NCBI GenBank assembly: GCA_021324975.1
Contig: JAJPIA010000046.1
Location: 1-64,000, forward strand
Source of the DNA: Bacillota bacterium
GTDB taxonomy: Bacteria > Sysuimicrobiota > Sysuimicrobiia > Sysuimicrobiales > Segetimicrobiaceae
Direction of reading: 5' to 3'
DNA: 64,000 nt
Shown here one piece after another: positions 9,787 to 18,525 of this stretch. The position numbers were made by a program, and so were the translations under genes. Numbering within the stretch: position 1 is the first letter of the stretch; each line of letters starts with the position of its first letter. Below the pieces are notes generated by a model. That model was not told the DNA's origin and made no database searches. It saw only the letters and a program-made list of their open reading frames with translations.

Positions 9787-11084
9787 CCGGCCGCCTTCCG
9801 CCCCATTGACACGTATCGAATCCCGCCGAGCTCGTCGCGTCGGGCCTCCAGCGCGCCTACGGGGTCGATGATGAGCGGACGCCTCAGGGCTTGCCGAATG
9901 TCGGCGGGGTCAACGGTGCCGAATTCATCCCAGTCGGTCATGAGGAGGAGACAATCCGCGCCGGACATCGCCTCATCACGGCGTGGCGCCATGGTGAGGT
10001 CGTGGTTGTCCGCGACCTCTCGGACCATCGGATCGTACGCGCGCACAGACGCCCGGCCCGCGAGGCTCGAGATCACCCGAAGGGCGGCCGAGTTCTTCGT
10101 CGACCGCGTGCCCTTTTTATAGGCAAGCCCCCAGATTGCGATCGTGGGATGAGCCACCTCACGGAACACCAGGCGCTCCAGTTTGGCCAACACCCAACTC
10201 GTGCGCCGCGCGTTGTGAGCGATGACCGCGTCAATGAACGATGCGTCGGTCCTGTGCTGCGCCGCCAGCTCTTTGAGCGTCATCAAATCGCGCTCGAGAT
10301 TGCCGCCCCCGATTCCCAACCCGGGTCGGATGTAAGCGGCGGGCCCGATTCGCGCGTCAAGGCGCAGGGCCGGAGCAACCTCAGACCAGTCAGCCCCGAT
10401 TTCCTCGCTCAGGTCGGACAACGTGTTGGCAAAGGTCACCGCGCCCGCCAGGTATAAGTTGATGGCGGTCTTTGTCAGTTCGGCGCTTTCGTAGCGCATG
10501 GGAAGAATCGGGCAGCCGAAACGGCGCAGTCCGCGTTCAAGGGTCTCGGGGCGTTCAGCCCCGGGATCCTCGCACCCGAGAATGATGCGCTCAGGGTGGA
10601 GATACCGCTCCACAGCGCGCCCAAGAACAAGCGTCTCGACCCAGTAGTAAACGTGCAGGTCGCGCTCGCCGTGAACGGCGCGCGCGCGGGTCGCGACCGC
10701 GCGGGTAAAGCCCGGCGGTACCTGGCACATGATGACCAGCGTGGCGTGGGCCGGAAGGTGCGGAAAGATCTGCTCGGTGAGGCGTTGGACAATGCCCAGG
10801 TCGCTCCGATTATCTTCCGTCGTCGGCACGTCTTGCGCCAGGATGACGAGGGGACACCGTTCGAGTGCTGCGAAATCCGCGGTGAAGGTCAGCCGTTCCC
10901 GGGCTTTACGAAGCAACGGCTCGAGCCCGGGCTCGTAGATGGGAAGGACGCCGCGGCCGAGGCTGGCGACGACGTCTTGCCTCGGATCGACGGCGATCAC
11001 CGGATCGCCGCGGGAGGCCCAGCCAATGCTACCCACCAACCCCAGGTGGGAGAGTCCGACGAAGCCGGTGGGCGAGGCGGTCAT
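9783..11084 (-). CDS. UDP-glucose/GDP-mannose dehydrogenase family protein lacking the catalytic cysteine
   Basis: 433 residues, full length, with the N-terminal NAD domain, central helix domain and C-terminal UDP-binding domain. The N-terminal glycine loop is VGLSHLG instead of IGTGYVG. The catalytic lysine and asparagine are kept (K205, N209 in ELTKTAINLYLA). The active-site segment, [10 protein letters not shown] in true dehydrogenases, reads GIGGGNLERD, so the nucleophile cysteine is N262. A normal oxidation to the uronic acid through a thioester is therefore not expected. It may instead carry out a single oxidation, act as an epimerase-like oxidoreductase, or bind only. The canonical enzyme is encoded at 29629. 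The start has a weak ribosome-binding site. Confidence 0.8.
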   Translation of the reverse strand: MTASPTGFVGLSHLGLVGSIGWASRGDPVIAVDPRQDVVASLGRGVLPIYEPGLEPLLRKARERLTFTADFAALERCPLVILAQDVPTTEDNRSDLGIVQRLTEQIFPHLPAHATLVIMCQVPPGFTRAVATRARAVHGERDLHVYYWVETLVLGRAVERYLHPERIILGCEDPGAERPETLERGLRRFGCPILPMRYESAELTKTAINLYLAGAVTFANTLSDLSEEIGADWSEVAPALRLDARIGPAAYIRPGLGIGGGNLERDLMTLKELAAQHRTDASFIDAVIAHNARRTSWVLAKLERLVFREVAHPTIAIWGLAYKKGTRSTKNSAALRVISSLAGRASVRAYDPMVREVADNHDLTMAPRRDEAMSGADCLLLMTDWDEFGTVDPADIRQALRRPLIIDPVGALEARRDELGGIRYVSMGRKAAG

Positions 11085-11090
11085 CGAGGC

Positions 11091-11999
11091 TCAGGCCAGT
11101 GGAGACGTCGCGGCGTGCCGCAACACCCGCGACAGCCACATGTCGTTCTCGCAGGACGTCCGGCCGGTCGCGGTCATCTCCTCGAAGTGCGCGATGTCAG
11201 CAGCCCAGGTCGGGTCCGGCACGTCCACGACGTCCCGCTCCTCGTCCGGCACGCCGCTAGGCAGGCGGCGGTGTCGCGTCACGAGCATCGTCGGACCCCA
11301 CTTCGTGAGGCCTTCCATCTGAAGCGACCCTTTCGACCCGATGACCTCGATCGACCACCGGTTCTTCCATGACAGGTAGCTGCATTCAACCACAACGCGG
11401 CGGTCCGCCGTCGCCAAGATGCAGTGGTCGACGCCGCGGAGCTCGTGTGCGTCACGCGCCCACACCAGAAACTCCGTGCCAAAACGGCCGAAGGCCCACC
11501 CGGTCAGATCGATCAAGTGACTCGCCAGATCCTGCAAGACTCCCAGGTGATCGTCCCGCCACGTCCCCGCCACGTTGGCCGCCGTCCCATTGCCGTAGAA
11601 CATCCGCACGCGATACACCGTGCCGATCGCTTCATCGGCCACGAGGCGCCGAATCGCGACGACATGAGGCTCGAACCGAAAGTTATACGACGTGTACCAA
11701 ATCGCTCCGCGCGCCTCCGCCACCCGGGCCAGTCGTTCGGCGACCGTGTCATCGGAGAAAACCAGCGGCTTTTCGACCAGCACGTGCTTCCCCCGATCCA
11801 GGAGGTATTCGAGCTGGGCGAGCTTGACGTGGTTTGGCACGGCGAGCACCGCGGCATCATATCGATCAACCGGACACGCATCGAGCCGGGGAAAATCGGC
11901 CCTGGGGTTGTAAGGGTCCACGGTAGCGACGCAGCGTTCTCCCAGGACTCTCCGACGCTTGGCTCCGATATTCCCGTAGCCGACGATCAGATACCTCAT
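11091..11999 (-). CDS. Gfo/Idh/MocA-family NAD(P)-dependent oxidoreductase
   Basis: 302 residues from an ATG at 11999 whose TGA-overlapping ATGA couples it to the HldE-like gene upstream. Longer in-frame extension is rejected because it is arginine-rich shadow of that gene. Nucleotide-binding loop GYGNIG at 7-12, conserved EKP at 76-78 (VLVEKPLV), and the C-terminal sheet domain with HLIDL. The family oxidises or reduces sugar hydroxyls; in this operon it may create a 3- or 4-keto sugar or reduce one. Exact substrate unknown. Confidence 0.82.
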   Translation of the reverse strand: MRYLIVGYGNIGAKRRRVLGERCVATVDPYNPRADFPRLDACPVDRYDAAVLAVPNHVKLAQLEYLLDRGKHVLVEKPLVFSDDTVAERLARVAEARGAIWYTSYNFRFEPHVVAIRRLVADEAIGTVYRVRMFYGNGTAANVAGTWRDDHLGVLQDLASHLIDLTGWAFGRFGTEFLVWARDAHELRGVDHCILATADRRVVVECSYLSWKNRWSIEVIGSKGSLQMEGLTKWGPTMLVTRHRRLPSGVPDEERDVVDVPDPTWAADIAHFEEMTATGRTSCENDMWLSRVLRHAATSPLA

Positions 12000-13531
12000 T
12001 GGTACTGCACGTGCTTTTCCAGCGCCGCCAACTTTCCGCGGATCTCGTCCGGCGCGATGGACACGTTGCCCTGGCGTTCGCAGGAAACGGCCGCCGCGGC
12101 CGACCCGAGGATGGCGGCGATCACGACATTGCCTGTGACGCGCTGCGCGAGTGAGGCATAGGCAAGCAGCGCGTCCCCGGCGCCGATCGGGTCCGCCACG
12201 TGATCCGCGAAGCTGTCGACGGTGAAGAACTCGCGAGGCATGTGGCCCGGGGTCCGGTACCCGAGGAGCCCGCGTTCCCCCAGCTTGAGAATGAGCCAGC
12301 GGCACCGGGCGGCCTGAAAGAGCTTCAGCGCGAGCGGCCGCACGACCGAGTCCTGGTCGCCCAAGGCAAACCGCGCCTCGCGCTCGTTGGGCGTCAACAA
12401 GTCGAACTCGGTGAAGTCCAGGATTTTGCCCCACCGGCTGCTGACCTGGCTGTCCGCGACCTTGAGCGCGGTCGGAGGAATATGCTCCCGCAGGCGTCCA
12501 ACCGTCTGGCGGTTGAAGATACCGTGCCGGAAGTCGCTGAATACGACGATATCCGCCGCGGCCTCCCGGAGGGACTGCCCGATGGCTTCGAGCGCGCCGT
12601 CGGACACCGTCCGATTGTCGAGCCGGTCCACCTGAAGCATCTTGTACCCTTCGGCGAAAAATCGCTCCTTGTATGTCGTTGGGCGCATGCGGTCGATGAC
12701 CGGCAGGAGCCGCACGCCCGCGTCCGACATTTCACGTACGACGAACTGGCCCGGCTCGTCGTCTCCCAGGACCGTCGACAGCGTGACGTCGGCGCCGGTG
12801 GCGCGCATGTGCTTGGCCACCGCCGCAGCGCCGCCCGCGAACAACTCTTTGCGCTCGTAGCGGACGCTCAGCGTGGGAGACTTCGCGGTGGCGCCAAGAA
12901 GGGAGCAGTAGCAATAACTGTCCACGATCGCGTCGCCGATGACGTGCACATGCTGCCCCTGAAACTGCGCGAGGGTCCGCCGCAAATCGTCGAAGCTGAT
13001 TCGCTCCGACTCCATCAAGATCAGGAGCTTGTCCTCGGCAATTCTGGGCGGTTGCGACTCGATCAGCGCGGACGAGGAATAGACGACGTCGCCGGGTGTG
13101 AACAACATCTCGCCCCCGTACGTTTTCAGCGCGTCCATCTCCTCGCGCGTCTTCGGCGGGACCCCGTTGGAAAAGTACTCGTAGCCCTTGGCAAAGTAGT
13201 CAGGCCGCAGGTACAAAATGTTCTCGATCGGCGTCGCATTGTGGTCGACGATCACGAAATCCACGACTTCGAGGGCGGCGAGATTCAACGCCCGAAGCTC
13301 CTCCGGGACGTACGGTCGGTAGTTCGCCTTCGTGATCTCCAAGTCGGTCGTGATGCTGGCAATGAGGAGATCCGCCTTTTCCTTCGCGTACGTCAAGTGT
13401 CGGAGGTGTCCCGGGTGCACGATGTCAAAGGCCCCGTGGCACATGACCACGGTCCGCGCGCGAGGCCGTGACCCGATCAGCGCGGCCACTTCCTCGCGCG
13501 TCTTGATCTTCTGCCGATAATCGGGGCTCAC
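11996..13531 (-). CDS. HldE-like bifunctional nucleotidyltransferase / PfkB sugar kinase, domain order reversed
   Basis: 511 residues from the GTG at 13531, which overlaps the TGA of the upstream epimerase gene. The N-terminal domain (about 1-160) is a cytidylyltransferase-type fold with GAFDIVHPGH at 33-42 and KGYEY near 115. The C-terminal domain (about 195-505) is a ribokinase/PfkB kinase with FAGGAAAVAKH near 231 and the catalytic GAGD at 450-453. In E. coli HldE the kinase comes first. The expected reactions are C1 phosphorylation of heptose 7-phosphate and, after GmhB, transfer of a nucleotide to the heptose 1-phosphate. Asn in the kinase motif GGAANVA is replaced by Ala. Confidence 0.85.
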   Translation of the reverse strand: MSPDYRQKIKTREEVAALIGSRPRARTVVMCHGAFDIVHPGHLRHLTYAKEKADLLIASITTDLEITKANYRPYVPEELRALNLAALEVVDFVIVDHNATPIENILYLRPDYFAKGYEYFSNGVPPKTREEMDALKTYGGEMLFTPGDVVYSSSALIESQPPRIAEDKLLILMESERISFDDLRRTLAQFQGQHVHVIGDAIVDSYCYCSLLGATAKSPTLSVRYERKELFAGGAAAVAKHMRATGADVTLSTVLGDDEPGQFVVREMSDAGVRLLPVIDRMRPTTYKERFFAEGYKMLQVDRLDNRTVSDGALEAIGQSLREAAADIVVFSDFRHGIFNRQTVGRLREHIPPTALKVADSQVSSRWGKILDFTEFDLLTPNEREARFALGDQDSVVRPLALKLFQAARCRWLILKLGERGLLGYRTPGHMPREFFTVDSFADHVADPIGAGDALLAYASLAQRVTGNVVIAAILGSAAAAVSCERQGNVSIAPDEIRGKLAALEKHVQYQ

Positions 13532-14571
13532 GCCGTTTCTCCCCCGGTCGCGGGTCGCCGCCCGAGGTACTCGAACCACGTTGCCGTTGCCGCACGGATC
13601 GATTCCGGAGTCCAGACGGGCGCGTCCGCCCACTGGTCGATCGTTTGCAGCATGCGCGCCACCCCCTCTTCGAACGTCACCTCGGGCGCCCACCCCAACT
13701 CGTCCCGGATCTTGCGGGTATCAGCCCACGTGCAGTCGGGTTCGCCGGGCCGTTTGGGGACATGGACGACGTCACCGCCCAGGAGCTCGACCAGCCGGTT
13801 CACGCTCTGCGGATTGCCGGCCCCCAGATTGAAGATCTCCCCACTGCAGGACGACTCGGCGGCCAGCAGGAAGGCCCGGGCGACGTCGCTCACGTACACA
13901 AAATCCCGACGCTGGCTTCCGTCGCCCACCACCGTGAACGGCCGGCGGTTCAGCTTCTGGGCCAAGAACACGCCGAACACCGCTCCGTAGGCCCCCCGGG
14001 TTCGCACGCGAGGACCGTAGGCATTGAAGATCCGAACCGACACCACGGGCAGGCTGTAGACTCGGTTCCAGTGCAGGACGGCACATTCGCCGAGATACTT
14101 GCTCAACGCGTACGGGTACTCCGGGCCGATCGGCGCGTCCTCAGCTGTGGGGACCGGCGGATGCGAGCCGTAGCACGAGGACGACGCAGCGTACACAAAC
14201 TTCCGCACGCCGGCGGCGCGCGCCGCCTCGAGCGCAGCAAGGGTGCCCGTGACGTTGACGCGCATGTAGTCGAGGGGACGTTCGATCGACGGCACGATGT
14301 CCCCGCGCCCCGCCAAGTGAAAGACGTAGTCGGTATGAGCGAACAGCGGCGATAATGGATCCAACGTCACGGCATCCGCGTCGTGCAACCGAACCCGCGG
14401 ATTCGACCGGTGCCGGGCCAGATTGTCCGGCCGCCCCGTGCTCATATCGTCGATGACCGTGACCTCGAACCCGCGGTCCACGAGCAGGTCCACGAGGTGG
14501 CTGCCGATGAACCCGGCCCCCCCTGTGACGATCGCTTTCACGATCGCTGCGCCCGTCCGGGCCTGCGGCAC
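13528..14571 (-). CDS. NAD-dependent epimerase/dehydratase (extended SDR)
   Basis: 347 residues. GGAGFIG at 17-23 and the catalytic YALSK with Y154 and K158; the serine lies in AASSSCYG (128-135). The C-terminal half has FNAYGPR and FVYVSDVARAF as in UDP-hexose 4-epimerases. The family motif begins at a GTG ten codons inside, which is an alternative start; ATG at 14571 lies eight bases beyond the previous stop. Probably epimerises a nucleotide-activated sugar. It resembles UDP-glucose 4-epimerase-like proteins more than HldD. Confidence 0.82.
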   Translation of the reverse strand: MPQARTGAAIVKAIVTGGAGFIGSHLVDLLVDRGFEVTVIDDMSTGRPDNLARHRSNPRVRLHDADAVTLDPLSPLFAHTDYVFHLAGRGDIVPSIERPLDYMRVNVTGTLAALEAARAAGVRKFVYAASSSCYGSHPPVPTAEDAPIGPEYPYALSKYLGECAVLHWNRVYSLPVVSVRIFNAYGPRVRTRGAYGAVFGVFLAQKLNRRPFTVVGDGSQRRDFVYVSDVARAFLLAAESSCSGEIFNLGAGNPQSVNRLVELLGGDVVHVPKRPGEPDCTWADTRKIRDELGWAPEVTFEEGVARMLQTIDQWADAPVWTPESIRAATATWFEYLGRRPATGGETA

Positions 14572-14578
14572 CGCATCG

Positions 14579-15586
14579 CTATGTCAGCCTCGACGCCTGG
14601 ATCGCCTTCACGTTGTAGTATCGGATGTCCTCGAGCGGGTTGGGAATCTTTCCCGCTCGAAACGCCCCGCACAAGTCCCGTACCGCGTCCTCGACCGTGC
14701 GCTTTGGGACGTACCCAAGCACGCGCTCGATCTTCTCAGACGTCACATGGTACGATCGCAGATCGTTACTCGCCGTTGTTTCGACATCGATGGGGGCGAG
14801 GTCGGGCAGTTCGGCAGTCACCACCGTCCGGACCATCTCTCCCAGCCGGGCGATCGTGTGATTTTGGTACGAGGCATTGAAGATCTGCCCGGCGATCAAC
14901 TCTCGGCGCAAATCAACCAAGTCAACGTAGAGGTCGGTGATGTCGTCAATGTGGATGTTCGGACGCTTCTGCGACCCGCCGAAGATCGTGATCTTCCGCT
15001 TGTTCACCGCCAGGTTAGTGAGGATATTGACGCTGAGGTCCAAACGCAGCCGCGGCGAGTAGCCGCAGATCGTAGCAGGGCGAATGATCACCGTCGTAAA
15101 TTCAGGGGACTGGTACCGCAGCAAGATCGGCTCGCACAGCCCCTTGTACTTGTTGTAATCCGTGAGCGGGACGAGCGGGTGTTCCTCCGTCACGCGTTCG
15201 CTCTCGCTCACACCGTACACGCTCGAGGTGGAGGCATAGATGAATCGCCGCACGCCCGCCTGCTTGGCAATCGCCACGAGCGGCTCGAAGGCATCGTAGT
15301 TGATGGATTTGCTCAACACGGGGTTGAGCTCAAAGCTGGGATCATTGGAGATGCAGGCGAGGTGGACCACCGTGTCGCAGCCCTGCGAGACGCGCCGCAA
15401 CAGCGCTTGGTCCCGGATATCTCCGCGGACCTCCTCGAGGCGGGGGTCATCCGCATGCTCCGCCAGCACGCGGTCGCCAAAGAGGTACAAGTCGAGCACG
15501 CGCACGCGATGACCGCGCCGGAGCAGCTTTGGAACGAGAATGGCGCCGACATAGCCCGCGCCTCCCGTGACGAGGATTGTGTTCAC
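14579..15586 (-). CDS. NAD-dependent epimerase/reductase (extended SDR)
   Basis: 335 residues from the GTG at 15586, chosen because GGAGGAAG lies just upstream and the Rossmann strand begins there (VNTILVTGGAGYVG). An in-frame extension to 15691 would overlap the preceding gene and is not supported. Catalytic pair in YNKYK: Y144 and K148; STSSVYG at 119-125. HLACISNDPSFELNP near 75-89 places it in a subfamily common in surface-polysaccharide clusters. Second of three SDR enzymes in this operon; substrate unknown. Confidence 0.82.
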   Translation of the reverse strand: MNTILVTGGAGYVGAILVPKLLRRGHRVRVLDLYLFGDRVLAEHADDPRLEEVRGDIRDQALLRRVSQGCDTVVHLACISNDPSFELNPVLSKSINYDAFEPLVAIAKQAGVRRFIYASTSSVYGVSESERVTEEHPLVPLTDYNKYKGLCEPILLRYQSPEFTTVIIRPATICGYSPRLRLDLSVNILTNLAVNKRKITIFGGSQKRPNIHIDDITDLYVDLVDLRRELIAGQIFNASYQNHTIARLGEMVRTVVTAELPDLAPIDVETTASNDLRSYHVTSEKIERVLGYVPKRTVEDAVRDLCGAFRAGKIPNPLEDIRYYNVKAIQASRLT

Positions 15587-15602
15587 GATTGTGCACTTCC
15601 TC

Positions 15603-16358
15603 CTATGCGCCGCGATCCGAAGAGGTGTTGGGACGCCGCTGCGCCACCGGCACTTGAGCACGGCGAACACGAAGCGTCCACCACGTGCCAAACACCGCGC
15701 GGAGCGCCGTCGCCATGTTGGAAAGGGTCACCGCCTTCGACTTGCCGAAGGCGCGCTCCTGGTGCAGCAACCCGACCTCAACGTAGGTGCACCCCCGGTC
15801 GAGCGCCGACAAGAGCATCTCGGCGAGGAAAAAGAAGCCTCGGGTCTCGCTGGGCAACGTCCGCGCGAGCGCGGTCGGGTACACGGTCGGTCCCTGATAG
15901 TACCGCAACCCCTTCCGGAACAAGAGGTTGATCAATCCGGTCGAGACGCGCGTGAGGACGCGCCGGTGCCACGCCCGCGCGCGCTGGTTGGCATGGTAGG
16001 GCACCACCAGGTCGGCCGAGCCGATGGCCTCAAAAATCGACCGGATCGAGGCGACGTTGATCTCGCGGTCGCCCGGGATAAATGCAAAGTACTCCTTGGT
16101 GGCAAGGTCGAGCGCCGTCCTGTAACCGGCGGCGAGCCCTCGCTTCGTCGGATTGTGGACAACGCGAACCCGGGGGTTGGCCCGGGCCAGCGTGTCCGCG
16201 ACCTCTCCGGTGCCGTCGGTGCTGCCATCATCGACCAAGAGTACTTCGTAGTCGGGGCAGCACCCGCCCGCGGCCACGATTACATCCTGCATCGCTCCTT
16301 CGACGTTCTTCGCTTCGTTGTGAGCTGGAACAAAGATCGACAGAGAAGGCCGGCGCAC
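15603..16358 (-). CDS. Glycosyltransferase family 2 (dolichol-phosphate mannosyltransferase-like)
   Basis: 251 residues, GTG start. The GT-A fold starts SIFVPAHNEAKN, with LVDDGSTDGT at 41-50 and a metal-binding equivalent IPGDREI near 94-100 in place of DAD. No C-terminal membrane helices are present, unlike the GtrB-type protein at 43477. It likely transfers a sugar to a polyprenyl phosphate or to a growing chain on the inner face of the membrane. It sits within the heptose-type operon, between the E1 pair and the epimerases, so the donor may be the product of this operon. Confidence 0.82.
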   Translation of the reverse strand: MRRPSLSIFVPAHNEAKNVEGAMQDVIVAAGGCCPDYEVLLVDDGSTDGTGEVADTLARANPRVRVVHNPTKRGLAAGYRTALDLATKEYFAFIPGDREINVASIRSIFEAIGSADLVVPYHANQRARAWHRRVLTRVSTGLINLLFRKGLRYYQGPTVYPTALARTLPSETRGFFFLAEMLLSALDRGCTYVEVGLLHQERAFGKSKAVTLSNMATALRAVFGTWWTLRVRRAQVPVAQRRPNTSSDRGA

Positions 16359-16370
16359 GGGTGACCAGCC

Positions 16371-17405
16371 TCAGTACGGCCCCGCGAAGCGCGCCTGCAC
16401 GTCCGCGAGCGCCCTGCTCGCCGTCGCGGTCAACTCGAGCACATCGAGGCAGGCGCGCACGATGGTCATGGGCGTGGGATGAAATGCCTCCTCGAGCGGG
16501 CGGGACACGGGCGCGGGACAATCGAGCGGGGTCACCCGGCGTACCGGGGCTTTGAGGAACGCGTGGCCGTACTCCGCCGCCAGCGCGGCCACCTCGGCCG
16601 AGAAGCCGTACATGGCCCAACTCGTATCGGCCACGATCAATCGTCCCGTCTTGCGAAGGGATTCGAGGATCGTACCCGTGTCGAGGGGCCGCAGACTTCG
16701 AGGATCGATCACCTCGGCGCTGATCCCATGCTCCGCCAGCAGATCTGCGGCGCGTGTCGCCTCGTAGGCCATGAGGGACGCGCCCACGATCGTCACGTCG
16801 GTGCCTTCGCGGACGACGCGGGCCTCGCCGAACGGAACCGGCACCGGCTCTTCCGGAACGTCGCCTTCGAGTTCATACAAGGCGCGGTTCTCGAGGAGCA
16901 CGGCAGGAGTGTCACCGCGCAGCGCCGCCACCAGGAGCCCCTTCGCATCCGCGGGTGAGGCGGGCGTTGCGACGTGCAGACCCGGAAAGTGCGCGAAGAG
17001 GGACTGGAGGCTTTGGGAATGCGTCGCGCCCTGTCCCCAGCCGCGGCCGACGATTCCGCGAAATACGACCGGGACGCCGCGCTTGGCCTGGTACATGTAC
17101 TTCCACTTGGCCGCAAGATTCATGATCTGGTCAAATGCCAAGAACATGAAGTCGTTCCGCGGGTGGACGACGACCGGCCGCTTCCCCATCGCGGCCGCTC
17201 CAATGGCAATGCCGGCGAACGCGTTCTCGCAGTTTGGAATGTCGATCACGCGGGCCGCTCCGAACCGCTCGAACGCGGCCCGGGTGGTGCCAAAGATCCC
17301 CTTGAAGTCGTCGACGCCGATTCCCGTGATGATGATGTTGGGATCGCGTTCCATGCACTGCACAAGAGCTTGGCTGATAGCCTGCCAGTACCTCAAGCGC
17401 TGCAC
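16371..17405 (-). CDS. ThDP-dependent E1 component, beta subunit
   Basis: 344 residues from a GTG at 17405 that has GGGAGG six bases upstream; longer extension would run into the alpha-subunit gene and is rejected. Motifs are those of the 2-oxoacid dehydrogenase E1-beta family: ENAFAGIAIGAAAMG with the ThDP-activating glutamate, DQIMNLAAKWKYMY, and GQGATHSQSL with the catalytic histidine. It forms an alpha2-beta2 enzyme with the next protein. No lipoyl E2 or E3 gene is present, so an oxidative complex is unlikely; non-oxidative two-carbon transfer onto a sugar is a better fit with the operon. Confidence 0.85.
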   Translation of the reverse strand: MQRLRYWQAISQALVQCMERDPNIIITGIGVDDFKGIFGTTRAAFERFGAARVIDIPNCENAFAGIAIGAAAMGKRPVVVHPRNDFMFLAFDQIMNLAAKWKYMYQAKRGVPVVFRGIVGRGWGQGATHSQSLQSLFAHFPGLHVATPASPADAKGLLVAALRGDTPAVLLENRALYELEGDVPEEPVPVPFGEARVVREGTDVTIVGASLMAYEATRAADLLAEHGISAEVIDPRSLRPLDTGTILESLRKTGRLIVADTSWAMYGFSAEVAALAAEYGHAFLKAPVRRVTPLDCPAPVSRPLEEAFHPTPMTIVRACLDVLELTATASRALADVQARFAGPY

Positions 17406-17508
17406 AAGGTGCCTCCCACCGGTCGCAGCCGTGGCCGGCCGCTCGATTGTGTAGTGCTGCCGCGGCCCGGCTCGCCGGCGCGGGCCGAGCGCACGAGCCG
17501 AACGGACG

Positions 17509-18525
17509 TCAGTACGTGCCCTCGAGGATGGCGTCCGGCTCAGGAAACGGACTGCGCCGTGCCGTGGCGACGGCGGCATCGATCTCACGGCGGAACTCCT
17601 GTCCCCAGGCCTCGAGGTCTCCGGGCGTGCAGACACCCTCGGCGAGACACTGCTCGGCGAGCCGCTTGATCGGGCAGCGCGCCATCCACCGTTCGACTTC
17701 CTCCTTCGTGCGATAGCCGCGATCGTAGTCCCAGAGCGGCCCCACGTGCTCGCGCCAGCGGTACGTCGCACACTCCAAGAAGTACGGCCCCCGTCCGCCG
17801 CGGCAGTGCTCCGCGGCGCGCACGGCTGCCTGCCGGACCGCAAGGACGTCGTTCCCGTCGACGTGCTCGGAAACGATGCCGTAGACGCGGACCCGCTCGT
17901 AGATGGCCGGACCCTGCGGCTGCCGCACGGCGAGCCCGGTGTGCGTGGAGTAGAGGTTGTTTTCACACACAAAGAGCGCCGGGACCCGTCGCAACGCTGC
18001 GAAGTTCAAACTCTCGTGAAAGATGCCTTCCTCGACCGCGCCATCCCCGAAGAACGCGACCGCAACCCGCGGCACACGATCCATGGCGAACGTCCACGCC
18101 GAACCCACCGCCACCGCCAGCGTCTGCCCCAAAATGGCGGAGGACGCGACGACACCGACCTCGGGCTGCGCCAAGTGCACGGACCCTCCGCGCCCGCGCG
18201 CCGCCCCGATCTCCCTGCCGTAGAGCTCGCCGACCATGCCGAGCAGGCTCCCGCCCTTGGCGAGATAGTGGGCGTGGCACCGGTGACCACTATAGACAAC
18301 ATCGTCGCGACGGAGGGCCGCACAGACGCCGACCGCGACGGCCTCCTGCCCGATGGAAAAATGCGTGGGCGTCCGTATTTCCTGTTCCGCGTATAACTCG
18401 GCCAGCGTCTCTTCGACGCAACGAATGCGCATCATGCCGCGGAGGAGCCCGCGCGCCGACACGTCGGCACGCTCGGCAGCACGGGACGCCACGGCCTCGA
18501 AACGGGGGTCTTGAACCTCAGACAC
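17509..18525 (-). CDS. ThDP-dependent E1 component, alpha subunit
   Basis: 338 residues from the GTG at 18525 with GGAGG upstream; its start overlaps the end of the transaldolase gene by eight bases. The ThDP-binding motif is complete, GDG at 160-162 to NN at 189-190, and GDGAVEEGIFHESLNFAAL is typical of pyruvate or branched-chain E1-alpha, not transketolase. SIGQEA and YSGHRCHAHYLAKG match the pyrophosphate-binding and entry loops. Homologous E1 pairs occur in antibiotic clusters where a two-carbon unit is added to a sugar (avilamycin AviB1/AviB2, from memory). A role in 2-oxoacid-derived acyl transfer to a keto-sugar is inferred. Confidence 0.85.
   Translation of the reverse strand: MSEVQDPRFEAVASRAAERADVSARGLLRGMMRIRCVEETLAELYAEQEIRTPTHFSIGQEAVAVGVCAALRRDDVVYSGHRCHAHYLAKGGSLLGMVGELYGREIGAARGRGGSVHLAQPEVGVVASSAILGQTLAVAVGSAWTFAMDRVPRVAVAFFGDGAVEEGIFHESLNFAALRRVPALFVCENNLYSTHTGLAVRQPQGPAIYERVRVYGIVSEHVDGNDVLAVRQAAVRAAEHCRGGRGPYFLECATYRWREHVGPLWDYDRGYRTKEEVERWMARCPIKRLAEQCLAEGVCTPGDLEAWGQEFRREIDAAVATARRSPFPEPDAILEGTY

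Noticed and set aside
14423-15931. Plus-strand frame of about 500 codons
   Set aside because: Lies opposite two epimerases and a glycosyltransferase with clear motifs; no protein features of its own.
16371-18525. A true pyruvate dehydrogenase complex
   Set aside because: Only E1 alpha and beta are present; no lipoyl E2 or E3 gene follows, and the surroundings are sugar-nucleotide genes.
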